A DNA stretch of 33,052 nt, taken from Nevskia sp. (GTDB lineage Bacteria > Pseudomonadota > Gammaproteobacteria > Nevskiales > Nevskiaceae). The first letter of the stretch is position 1. Each line of letters starts with the position of its first letter. The DNA lies in the NCBI GenBank assembly GCA_019689635.1, contig JADGHB010000028.1, forward strand, positions 1 to 33,052, given 5' to 3'. Shown here piece by piece: positions 1 through 7,185 of this stretch. The notes under the pieces were generated by a model, which ran no database searches, was not told where the DNA came from, and saw only the letters and a program-made list of their open reading frames with translations. Both the position numbers and the translations under genes were made by a program.

Positions 1-779
1 ACCACCATGCTTTGCCGGCTCAAGGCCACCGCGGAACCGTCGGGCGCCCACAGCGTGCCGGTCTGGCTGGTGTAGCCGTCGGCGGCCGCGACCAGTTGCG
101 CGTCGAAGCGCCAACCGCGCGGCGGCAGATGGTCGAAGCGCTCGGCATACAGCTCGATCATCCAGCTCATCGAGCTGCCGGGTGCGGGTTTGTCGAGCCA
201 GGACAGCGCGATCGGCGGGATCACGTCGGCGAAGGCCAGCACCTGCGCCTCGCCGAGCGGCGCGGGATCGCGCAGCTCCATCTCGATCAGTTGGTCGGCC
301 TGCCTCGCACCTTGGAACGGCAGGCCGCCGCGCAGCCAGCGCATGGCGAAGTGCTGGGTGAACGCCGGCGTGACACCGGGCCGGTAGCGCAGCACGCGCG
401 CATCCGGGTCTTGCGCCGGGGCTGGCGGGGACGGCGCGAGCCGGACCGCCGAGGGCCGGGCCGCGCCGAACACGCCCAGCGCCAGGCACAGCGTGGCCTC
501 GCCGTCCACGATGCGCGCCTCGACCTGCACGGCGCTCTTGCCCTGGCGCAGCCGCCGTGCGCGCAGCCTCACCGCCCCGGGCGGCACCGGCGCGACGAAC
601 GCGGTCTGCAAGGTGCGCAGCGGTGGCAATCCCGGCAGCGCCGCGCGCATGGCCTTTACGCACAGCGCTGCCTGCAAGCCGCCGAACAAGCTGCGGCCCT
701 GCGTCCAGTCCTCGCCGGCCTGCGCGGTCCAGCCCTCGCCCTGGGGCTGCATGGAATCCAGCACTTCGGAGAAAAGCAT
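1..779 (-). CDS. Acyl-CoA thioesterase-like protein (3' end cut by window edge)
   Basis: The minus-strand frame is open from an ATG at 779 to the window edge with no stop, giving about 259 residues. It begins MLFSEVLDSMQPQGEGW and includes GRSLFGGLQAALCVKAMRA, SSMSWMIELYAERF and a final DGSAVALSRQSMVV. The early FGG-rich turn and helix and the late S-RQ--LV strand are the layout of double-hotdog TesB/4HBT_3-type acyl-CoA thioesterases, which hydrolyse acyl-CoA to free acid and CoA in the cytoplasm. An AGGA Shine-Dalgarno six bases upstream supports the start. Only a few C-terminal residues are probably missing. It is divergent from the SDR gene at 841; the 61 bp between them hold a short perfect palindrome (CGCCGC-N3-GCGGCG, 810-824). 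The family assignment is by pattern only and the substrate is unknown. Confidence 0.6.
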   Translation of the reverse strand, partial: MLFSEVLDSMQPQGEGWTAQAGEDWTQGRSLFGGLQAALCVKAMRAALPGLPPLRTLQTAFVAPVPPGAVRLRARRLRQGKSAVQVEARIVDGEATLCLALGVFGAARPSAVRLAPSPPAPAQDPDARVLRYRPGVTPAFTQHFAMRWLRGGLPFQGARQADQLIEMELRDPAPLGEAQVLAFADVIPPIALSWLDKPAPGSSMSWMIELYAERFDHLPPRGWRFDAQLVAAADGYTSQTGTLWAPDGSAVALSRQSMV

Positions 780-840
780 GTCTTTCCTTTTGTGGTAGCT
801 TCGCCGCTCGCCGCACTGCGGCGTCCTGGGAGAGATTTCG

Positions 841-1776
841 ATGAGCACGAAATGGGGTATTCAAGACGCCCCGCCGCTAAAGGGCAAGCGCGCCGTCGTC
901 ACCGGCGCCAACAGCGGCCTGGGTCTGGAGACCGCCGCGGGGCTCGCCGCCGCCGGCGCCGCGGTGGTGATGGCCTGCCGCGATGCGGCCAAGGCCGCCG
1001 CGGCGGCCGACGAAGTGCGCCGGCGCACGCCGCAGGCGCAGCTCGAGGTGATGAGCCTCGACCTCGCCGATCTCGCCTCGGTGAGGAAATTCGCGCAGGA
1101 TTACGCTGCGCAGTATGCGCAGCTCGACATCCTGTGCAACAACGCCGGCGTGATGGCGCTGCCGTTCACCAAGACCCGGGACGGTTTCGAGATGCAGATG
1201 GGTACCAACCATCTCGGCCATTTCGCGCTCACCGGCCTGCTGCTGCCGCGTCTGCAAGCCGCGCCGGCTGCGCGCGTGGTGGTCGTCGCCAGCCTCGCGC
1301 ACCGCTGGACGCGCGGTCTGAACCTGGACGATCTCAATTTCGAACGCACGCCGTACCGGAAATGGGACGCCTATGGCAAGACCAAGCTGGCCAACCTGCT
1401 GTTCGCCTTCGAGCTGGACCGGCGCCTGAAGCAGGCCGGATCGACGGTCATCGCCGTCGCCGCGCATCCGGGCTATGCCTCGACCAATCTCCAGTTCGTC
1501 GGCCCGGCGATGGAGCGTTCCGCCTTCGGGCGCCTCACCATGCAGCTCGGCAACGCCTTGTTCGGCCAGCCCGCGGCCATGGGCGCGTTGCCCACGCTGT
1601 ACGCGGCGACGATGCCCGAAGTGCGCGGCGGCGACTACTACGGACCGGACGGCTTCCAGGAACTGCGCGGCCATCCGAAGAAAGTGGGCTGCAGCCCGGC
1701 GGCGCGCGACCTCCAAACCGCCGCGCGCCTGTGGACGGTTTCGGAGCGCTTGACCGGCGTGCGCTACCTGTCCTGA
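841..1776 (+). CDS. Short-chain dehydrogenase/reductase (retinol dehydrogenase-like SDR)
   Basis: This 311-residue cytoplasmic oxidoreductase has the classical SDR marks: the TGANSGLG nucleotide-binding loop near residues 21-28, NNAGVM near 100-105, the catalytic Tyr-x-x-x-Lys as YGKTK in DAYGKTKLANLL, and a later HPGYAST. The long, variable segment after the active site and the YxKTKLANLLF motif resemble the retinol dehydrogenase / protochlorophyllide reductase-like branch, which uses NADP(H). The physiological substrate cannot be told. The start is supported by GGGAGAG about five bases upstream. The glycerate kinase-like gene follows after only 14 bp on the same strand, so the two are probably co-transcribed. 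Confidence 0.85.
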   Translation: MSTKWGIQDAPPLKGKRAVVTGANSGLGLETAAGLAAAGAAVVMACRDAAKAAAAADEVRRRTPQAQLEVMSLDLADLASVRKFAQDYAAQYAQLDILCNNAGVMALPFTKTRDGFEMQMGTNHLGHFALTGLLLPRLQAAPAARVVVVASLAHRWTRGLNLDDLNFERTPYRKWDAYGKTKLANLLFAFELDRRLKQAGSTVIAVAAHPGYASTNLQFVGPAMERSAFGRLTMQLGNALFGQPAAMGALPTLYAATMPEVRGGDYYGPDGFQELRGHPKKVGCSPAARDLQTAARLWTVSERLTGVRYLS

Positions 1777-1790
1777 AACACGGACGGCGC

Positions 1791-2687
1791 ATGCCCCAAA
1801 CCGCCGGTTTCGACGCCCGGATCGTCGCGCGGCTGTGCGATTGGATCGCGCGCGAACACCTCCGCGGGGCGCGCGTTTTCGGCATCAACGGCGCCCAGGG
1901 CAGCGGCAAGTCCACGCTGGCACACCAGCTCGCCGCCGCGCTGCGCGAGCGCCATACTCTGCGCGCGGCGGTCTTGCCCCTGGACGATCTCTATCTCACG
2001 CGACGCCAACGCTTGCGGCTGGCGCGCGCGGTGCATCCGCTGCTGCGCACGCGCGGCGTGCCGGGCACCCACGACGTGGCGCTCGGAGTACGGCTGCTTT
2101 CGCGCCTGCGCGTCCTGGATCGCGGCGCAAGCCTGCGCCTGCCGGTATTCGTCAAAGTGCGCGACGAGCGCGCCCCGCGACGGGAGTGGCGGACGGTGCG
2201 AGGCCCGCTGGACCTGATCCTGTTCGAGGGCTGGTGCGTCGGCACGCCGCCGCAGCCTGCCGCCGCGCTGCGCCGTGCGGTCAACGCGCTGGAACGCGAG
2301 GAAGACCGCGATGGCCGCTGGCGGCGTTACGTCAATGCGCAGCTCGCCGGCCCGTATCGCGAGTGGTTCGCGGCCCTCGACCGGCTGGTGTTTCTCGCCG
2401 CGCCGGATTTCGACGCCGTCTTCCGCTGGCGCGCGGCGCAGGAGCGCGACAACCTACGCCGCGCACGCACCGGCCGAGCGCTGAGCCCGGCCGAGCTTGC
2501 GCGCTTCCTCGCCCACTACGAACGGCTGACGCGCCAGGCGCTGCGCGTGCTGCCGCGTAAAGCCGATGCGCTGCTGCGGCTCGGCCCGCGCCACGGCATG
2601 CGCCGCCTGAGCTTGCGCGGCGACTCTCATTCGCGCGCGTCGGTCGGCCGGTCGAGGGCGGCGAGCAGCGGCGGGTCGCGTCCGTAA
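1791..2687 (+). CDS. D-glycerate 3-kinase-like P-loop kinase (GLYK/Tda10 family)
   Basis: The protein has 298 residues. It has a P-loop GAQGSGKST at 34-42, PLDDLYLT at 63-70, HPLLRTRGVPGTHD at 82-95 and EGWCVG at 146-151, then a YVN and WR-AQE region. This motif order is characteristic of the GLYK/Tda10 P-loop kinases, which transfer phosphate from ATP to D-glycerate. One oddity is that the usual Phe/Tyr-Asp-Lys is FVK at 120-122, so an Asp commonly conserved in the family is a Val. The ATG at 1791 lies 14 bp after the SDR stop; the frame is open much further upstream but only in antisense of other genes. The last roughly 20 codons form an Arg/Ser-rich tail that overlaps the convergent L,D-transpeptidase by 61 bp. 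The exact substrate is an inference. Confidence 0.75.
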   Translation: MPQTAGFDARIVARLCDWIAREHLRGARVFGINGAQGSGKSTLAHQLAAALRERHTLRAAVLPLDDLYLTRRQRLRLARAVHPLLRTRGVPGTHDVALGVRLLSRLRVLDRGASLRLPVFVKVRDERAPRREWRTVRGPLDLILFEGWCVGTPPQPAAALRRAVNALEREEDRDGRWRRYVNAQLAGPYREWFAALDRLVFLAAPDFDAVFRWRAAQERDNLRRARTGRALSPAELARFLAHYERLTRQALRVLPRKADALLRLGPRHGMRRLSLRGDSHSRASVGRSRAASSGGSRP

Positions 2688-4222
2688 ACGTCGGGCTTGA
2701 ACGCCACACCGCCGTCGGGCAAGAGGTTCACGGTCCAGTACTGCACGATCAGCGGCACCGGATGGGGCAGCTTCACCACCTGGGTCTTCTGCGTGGCGAG
2801 GATGCGGTCGATCGCTTCGCGGTTCCAGTGCGCCGGATCGGCGAACAACAACTCCACCAGCTCCATCACCCGCTCGACGCGGATGCAGCCGGAGCTGAAG
2901 TTGCGCCGCGCCGCGTCGAACAGTTCCTGGTGCGGCGTGTCGTGCAGGTACACGTTGTAGGGATTCGGGAAGCGCAACGCCACGCGGCCGAGCGCGTTGT
3001 CGGGGCCTGCGTCCTGGCGCAGCGTCAGGCCGGCGGGGCGGTGCCAGTTGACGGCCGCGGGATCCACTTCGCGACCCTGCGCGTCGAACACGCGGATGTG
3101 GTTGCGCGTCAAGTAGCTCGTGTTGCGGCGCACTTTGGGCAGGATGTCGTTTTTCAAAATCGTCGGCGGCACGGTCCAGGTCGGGTTGAACTCCACTTCG
3201 CGGATCTCGGAGTGGAACAGCGGCGTGCGTCGGTACGGTCGCCCCACCTGCACGCGCGAACGCCATAGCGGTTGGCCGTCGCGGTAATAGATGATCCGGT
3301 AGCCAGCGATGTCCACCAGCACGAATTCCCCCTTGAGCCAGTCCAGCAACCAGCGCGCACGCTCGAGGTTGACCCGCAACTGGTCGATGCGCTGCTCGAT
3401 GGGAACGTTGAGCGAGGCGCGTGTGGCCGCATCGACGATGCCGGTGGCCGGCAGGTATTGCGCTCGCTGATAGTCTTTCACCGCCGCGACCAGGGCCGGA
3501 TCGTAGACTTCGGCATCGACGGCTTCCGCGGGCACCGCGCCGACCGCGGCCAGGCGTCGACGCAGCACGGCCACCCGCGGATCGCTCGCGCCGGGCTTGA
3601 GCGCCGGACCCGGCGGAATCTGCGGCCAGCCGCCGGACGCCTGCCAGCGCCGGTACTGCGCCAGCACGGCGCGCAGCCGCGCGTAGATGGAGTTGGCCGG
3701 CCGCGCGGCATCGAACATCGGGGCGATGCGGTCCGCGTCGATGTCGGCCGAGATGCGGGCAAGTGCGTCGGCCCGATTCAAGCCGCGCGGCTCGAAGCTC
3801 CACTTGGGATCGAGCGAGCGCGGATCGACCTTGCCCCAGTACAGATGCGCCAGCGCCAGCAGGCAGGCGCGCGTGGCGCGCAGATCGAAGGCGGCCGCGT
3901 CGTCCTCGGACTCAGGCGGCGATCCCTGCGCCAAGGCCGCGACATCGTAGTCGCTGGGCGTGAGACCATCGTCGGCCAGACTTTCCAGGGCGGCTGTCAA
4001 CGCCCTCACGCGCGCCGGATCGTTCCAGGCCGGACGGTTGTCGCGCAGGCGATAGAAATCGGCCACCGCTTCGTTCAGCGCCGTAGCCTGGGTTTGCGTT
4101 TCCAGGTGCCGGCGGATCGCGTCGGCCAGTCCGTCGCCGCGCACCGGCACCGCCAGTGCCACGCACAGCAGCAGGCCGCCGGCCAGCCCTCCGCGCCATC
4201 TCGCCAATCCGCCGGTCGCCAT
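2627..4222 (-). CDS. L,D-transpeptidase, YcbB/LdtD type
   Basis: This 531-residue exported enzyme should form 3-3 crosslinks between meso-diaminopimelate residues in peptidoglycan. It has an N-terminal signal sequence (hydrophobic GGLLLCVALAVPV), an N-terminal scaffold region, a peptidoglycan-binding repeat near residues 213-275 and a YkuD catalytic domain near 298-455. The active-site signature is HDTPH (427-431) followed by RRNFSSGCIRVE, with the catalytic cysteine at 446. The ATG at 4222 was chosen because GTGAGGAAA sits directly before it; a TTG at 4243 would add seven residues. It is divergent from a second YkuD-fold gene at 4315 and its 3' end overlaps the glycerate kinase-like gene by 61 bp. 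The length and domain order match the YcbB family. Confidence 0.92.
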   Translation of the reverse strand: MATGGLARWRGGLAGGLLLCVALAVPVRGDGLADAIRRHLETQTQATALNEAVADFYRLRDNRPAWNDPARVRALTAALESLADDGLTPSDYDVAALAQGSPPESEDDAAAFDLRATRACLLALAHLYWGKVDPRSLDPKWSFEPRGLNRADALARISADIDADRIAPMFDAARPANSIYARLRAVLAQYRRWQASGGWPQIPPGPALKPGASDPRVAVLRRRLAAVGAVPAEAVDAEVYDPALVAAVKDYQRAQYLPATGIVDAATRASLNVPIEQRIDQLRVNLERARWLLDWLKGEFVLVDIAGYRIIYYRDGQPLWRSRVQVGRPYRRTPLFHSEIREVEFNPTWTVPPTILKNDILPKVRRNTSYLTRNHIRVFDAQGREVDPAAVNWHRPAGLTLRQDAGPDNALGRVALRFPNPYNVYLHDTPHQELFDAARRNFSSGCIRVERVMELVELLFADPAHWNREAIDRILATQKTQVVKLPHPVPLIVQYWTVNLLPDGGVAFKPDVYGRDPPLLAALDRPTDARE

Positions 4223-4247
4223 TTTCCTCACGCGTCTCGTCAACCGC

Positions 4248-4253
4248 TATACT
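4248..4253 (+). promoter_or_regulatory. Candidate -10 element (TATACT) for the YkuD_2 gene
   Basis: TATACT matches the sigma-70 -10 consensus at five of six positions and stands out in GC-rich DNA. It lies in the short divergent intergenic region, about 60 bp before the ATG at 4315. No convincing -35 is seen at 16-18 bp. Confidence 0.4.
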
Positions 4254-4314
4254 CGGCCCAACTCGTCAACGCTGCAAAGGGCGTGGCGTCCTGCCGGACG
4301 CCGCAGCCGCGACC

Positions 4315-5067
4315 ATGCACCAACGGATCGCTCCGGCCGGAAGGCCGATGCTGTGTACCTGGCTGTGCCGCGGGGCGCTGGGTCTGCTGCTCTGCGGGGC
4401 GGCGCACGCTGCCGATCGCGCCACCCTGCCGTCGCTCGTCGACGCGCTGCTGCAGGTGGCGCCGGGAGCCAATCCCCAAGCCGTACAGCTCGCCGTCCAA
4501 GCAATGAGCTGCGCCGTACGCCACGGCGCCCCCGCCGCGCAGCGGCTGGGCGTGATCGATTTTAGCCGGCCTTCCACCGAACGGCGGCTGTGGGTGTTCG
4601 ATCTTCAACGCCGCAGACTGCTGTTCGACGAATGGGTGGCGCACGGTCGCGGCTCGGGCGAGGACTACGCGCGGCGCTTCTCCGACGACGCCGGCAGCCT
4701 GGCCTCCAGCCTGGGGCTGTTCCGCACCCTGCAGACCTATATCGGCCACAACGGCTACTCGCTACGGCTCGAAGGTCTGGAGCCGGGCTTCAACGACCAC
4801 GCTTACGCTCGTGCGGTGGTGATCCACGGCGCGCGTTACGTGAACGCCGCTTTCGCCCGGCGGGTCGGCCGCCTGGGTCGCAGCTTCGGCTGCCCGGCGG
4901 TGCGCGAGGCCATCGCCCAGCCGCTGATCGACAGCCTCAAGGACAACCAATACCTGTTCGCCTATTACCCCGACCCGCACTGGCTGGCGAACTCGCCTTA
5001 CCTGCACTGCGACGCACCCGCCTACCCGTCCGCCGCAGCGGACGCTGCCTCGCCGCCGTCCGGCTGA
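4315..5067 (+). CDS. Exported murein L,D-transpeptidase catalytic-domain family protein (YkuD_2)
   Basis: This 250-residue protein has a signal peptide (WLCRGALGLLLCGAAHA, likely cleaved after AHA at about residue 32). The catalytic domain carries VVIHGARYV (His171) and GRLGRSFGCPAV (Cys193), the His and Cys-containing motif of the YkuD_2 family, a branch related to L,D-transpeptidases. Members are typically about 200-250 residues, as here. It probably acts on periplasmic peptidoglycan, but for this branch the reaction is less well established than for YcbB. Two starts are possible: ATG 4315 (used here) and ATG 4348, which has a better-placed GGAAGG and still leaves a complete signal peptide. 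The gene is divergent from the YcbB-type gene and convergent with the DUF2236 gene, 16 bp away. Confidence 0.85.
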   Translation: MHQRIAPAGRPMLCTWLCRGALGLLLCGAAHAADRATLPSLVDALLQVAPGANPQAVQLAVQAMSCAVRHGAPAAQRLGVIDFSRPSTERRLWVFDLQRRRLLFDEWVAHGRGSGEDYARRFSDDAGSLASSLGLFRTLQTYIGHNGYSLRLEGLEPGFNDHAYARAVVIHGARYVNAAFARRVGRLGRSFGCPAVREAIAQPLIDSLKDNQYLFAYYPDPHWLANSPYLHCDAPAYPSAAADAASPPSG

Positions 5068-5083
5068 GGCGTGCCGCCCACTT

Positions 5084-5998
5084 TCAGAACTGCAGGCTTT
5101 TCACGTCCACGCCGACGCGCCGGCAGGCGCGCGCCGCCACGCCCTCGCTGAGCGCGGCGCGGATCAGCGGCGCGGCGGCGCGCAGGCTGCGTGCCGCGTA
5201 GCGATCGCGCAGCCGCCCCGCGCGCGAACGGTTCATCAGCCGCAGCGCCCAATCCGGCAGCAAGGCGCGACCCGCGCCGAGGAACAAGCTGCGCGTGGCG
5301 AAGCCGGCGGGAATCGGCAGCGCTACGCGCTCCAGCACGGCGAGCACCTCGCGCGCCCGTGCGCCGTATTCCAGCTCGCCGCGCACGCTGCGGAAGTACT
5401 CCTCCACCGCCGCCGCCGTGCGCGGCACCTCGCGCGCGCCGAGCGCCTGTGCCACGCGCGCGGTTTCATCGAAATAGCGATCCTGCACCTCGCGCGGCAA
5501 GCGCAGGCCGCGAAAAAACTGGTAACCGCGCAGGAAACTGGCCATCTCCGTGCAATGCACCCAGGTCAACAGCTCCGGATCGTCGGCGGCATAAGGCCGG
5601 CCATCCGGCGCCGTGCCGCGCACATGGGCGTGAATCGCCTTGACGCGCTGGATCAGGCGTTCCGCCTCGGCGCGCGGGGCATAGGTGGTGCCGGCCACGA
5701 AGGCGGTGGTGCGACGCAGGCGGCCCAGCGTGTCGCGACGGAAATCGGAGTGGTCCCAAACTCCCGCCAGCGCGCGCGGGTGGAGACTCTGCAACATCAA
5801 GGCGCAGATCCCTCCGGCCATCATGCCGGGGAAATCCGCGTGGATTTTCCAGGTGACGGACTGCGGCCCGAACAGACCGGGATCGCCGCGCGGCTCGTCG
5901 TAGACGACCGGCGTGGTATTGCCTCGATGGAGCACTCCCACCACCCAGTCGCGGATGCGCCGGCGCAGCGGCGCGGTGAGCACGGCGCTCGCGCTCAT
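5084..5998 (-). CDS. Oxygenase MpaB family protein (DUF2236)
   Basis: This 304-residue protein shows the DUF2236 layout: VTWKIHADFPGMMAGG near residues 49-64, LQSLHPRALAGVWDHSDF near 69-86, IHAHVRG near 122-128 and LTWVHCTEMASFLRGYQFF near 144-162. The spaced His residues in SLHP, HAHV and WVHC are the conserved set thought to bind heme in characterised relatives (rubber oxygenase Lcp and MpaB-type oxygenases). No signal peptide is visible. Substrate and reaction are unknown. It is followed on the same strand by nothing (the next gene converges) and is preceded 83 bp upstream by the BON gene; co-transcription is possible but not shown. Confidence 0.8.
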   Translation of the reverse strand: MSASAVLTAPLRRRIRDWVVGVLHRGNTTPVVYDEPRGDPGLFGPQSVTWKIHADFPGMMAGGICALMLQSLHPRALAGVWDHSDFRRDTLGRLRRTTAFVAGTTYAPRAEAERLIQRVKAIHAHVRGTAPDGRPYAADDPELLTWVHCTEMASFLRGYQFFRGLRLPREVQDRYFDETARVAQALGAREVPRTAAAVEEYFRSVRGELEYGARAREVLAVLERVALPIPAGFATRSLFLGAGRALLPDWALRLMNRSRAGRLRDRYAARSLRAAAPLIRAALSEGVAARACRRVGVDVKSLQF

Positions 5999-6081
5999 GA
6001 CGGGCTCGCCAACGACGAGCTCCGGAGGCTGACGCGCCGCCTGGTCAGGATCCGCATGGCAGGACCCGCAGATCGGTGGCT

Positions 6082-6564
6082 TCAGCCGCCGCTGCGCGCG
6101 CGCAGCTCGTTGTTGATCTCCTGGACGCCCGGCACGCGGCTGACCACGTCCTTGGCCTGGTCGATCTGCACGCTGGTGGGCACCGTGCCGCGCAGCGTCA
6201 CCACGCCCTGGATGACCGACACGCGGATCCCGGTCTTCCCCAGACCGTAATGCGCCTGCAAGGCCTGCTCCACCCGGCGTTTGAGTTCGTCGTCGGAGAC
6301 GCTGAGGCTCGCGCCTGCGGTCTGCGCATCGGCCTCCTCGGCACTGGCGGGCGTCGGCGGCGGAGCTGCGGGCGCCGCTTGGCCGGGGGGCAAAACCGCA
6401 GTCGGCACATTATTGTCGGCAGGCGCCGCCGGAGGCGAAGCACCGGCCGGGACCGCCACGGTGGGGGGGCTGGTGTCGGAGGGCGCTTCGTCCGCTTGAG
6501 CCGCCATCCAGGCCGACGCACCGATCACGATGACGCAGAACCAGATTCCATTGTGTGTTCGCAC
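6082..6564 (-). CDS. Exported BON-domain protein
   Basis: Using a GTG start at 6564, which has a strong AAGGAG seven bases upstream, the product has 160 residues. It opens with a signal peptide (IWFCVIVIGASAWMAAQA), then a low-complexity linker rich in Pro and Ala (about residues 27-85), then one BON domain near 88-155. The BON domain is recognisable by ELKRRVEQAL, the strand-Gly pattern VIQGVVTLRGTVPT and the ending VSRVPGVQEINNEL. BON proteins are periplasmic or outer-membrane-associated and bind phospholipid or other envelope components (compare OsmY and DolP). An upstream in-frame ATG at 6618 is rejected because it would bury the signal peptide. Confidence 0.85.
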   Translation of the reverse strand: MRTHNGIWFCVIVIGASAWMAAQADEAPSDTSPPTVAVPAGASPPAAPADNNVPTAVLPPGQAAPAAPPPTPASAEEADAQTAGASLSVSDDELKRRVEQALQAHYGLGKTGIRVSVIQGVVTLRGTVPTSVQIDQAKDVVSRVPGVQEINNELRARSGG

Positions 6565-6645
6565 GGCAGTTCTCCTTGCTGGGCCGCGCCGGGTCGTCGC
6601 GCGCATCCGCCACGACACGGCAGCCGCTGTCCTTGAGCCTTAGAA

Positions 6646-6684
6646 CCCGCCGGAGGCGAGGCGTTTCCTTTCCGTCCCGGCGGG
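6646..6684. repeat. 8-bp inverted repeat between the BON and small membrane protein genes
   Basis: CCCGCCGG at 6646-6653 is the exact reverse complement of CCGGCGGG at 6677-6684, with a 23-bp pyrimidine-rich spacer. It sits mid-way in a 174-bp divergent intergenic region, immediately before an ATAAT-containing -10 candidate. It could be an operator or a simple hairpin. The GC-rich background makes chance palindromes likely. Confidence 0.35.
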
Positions 6685-6690
6685 AATAAT
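6685..6690 (+). promoter_or_regulatory. Candidate -10 element (AATAAT) for the small membrane protein gene
   Basis: AATAAT matches TATAAT at five of six positions. It lies 48 bp before the ATG at 6739 and follows the inverted repeat directly. There is no clear -35. Confidence 0.35.
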
Positions 6691-6738
6691 CTAAGCCCAA
6701 GCCCGCAGGCATCCAAGCGGCATGGCGAGGATCGGAAC

Positions 6739-7026
6739 ATGATCGAACTGCTGGTGTTGATCGCGGTCGTCGGCGGAGCCTTGTGGCTGGCCGGTGCCCT
6801 GCTGTGGACGGGTCTGAAATTCGCGCTGTGGCTGTGCGGCGGCGTTGTGGCGCTGTTCGGCGGGATGTTCGTCCTGCTCTTCGCCGGCGGGCTGCTGCTG
6901 ATCTTCGCACCGCTCCTGGCGGTGCTGGCATTGGGGGCTCTCGTACTGCCGGCGCTGTTGCCGTTGATCCTGGGCGCGGTCTTGGGCTACTGGTACGCAC
7001 GCCAGCGCGCGGCGAGCGCCGCCTGA
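6739..7026 (+). CDS. Small hydrophobic membrane protein of unknown function
   Basis: The product has 95 residues and is almost wholly hydrophobic. I see about three membrane segments, near residues 1-24, 28-55 and 57-87, rich in Leu, Ala and Gly (VVGGALWLAGALLW; GGVVALFGGMFVLLFAGG), followed by a short basic tail (YARQRAASAA). The recurring Gly pairs suggest tight helix packing. A GAGGA nine bases upstream supports the ATG. It has no recognised family motif. It is divergent from the BON gene and lies 159 bp upstream of the PBP4 gene on the same strand. An inner-membrane location is an inference from composition. Confidence 0.65.
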   Translation: MIELLVLIAVVGGALWLAGALLWTGLKFALWLCGGVVALFGGMFVLLFAGGLLLIFAPLLAVLALGALVLPALLPLILGAVLGYWYARQRAASAA

Positions 7027-7185
7027 GCGGGCGGTCGCGGGTCATGCCTGCCATGGCCACGGGAGGATGACGCGCGGCGATCCGCGCTTGGCTCATCGCA
7101 AGACTGTGCAGCCGGAGGCGGTGCCTGTAATCTTACCGCCACCTCGCGCTCGGCCGCGCTCGCCGGGTCCAGCCCAAGCGATTCG

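Noticed and set aside
12-1790. The upstream part of the long frame that ends in the glycerate kinase-like gene
   Set aside because: It is antisense to the thioesterase-like gene and out of frame in the SDR gene; the real start is the ATG at 1791.
3272-4507. A 411-codon plus-strand frame opposite the YcbB-type gene
   Set aside because: It is the shadow of a gene with complete YkuD motifs on the other strand.
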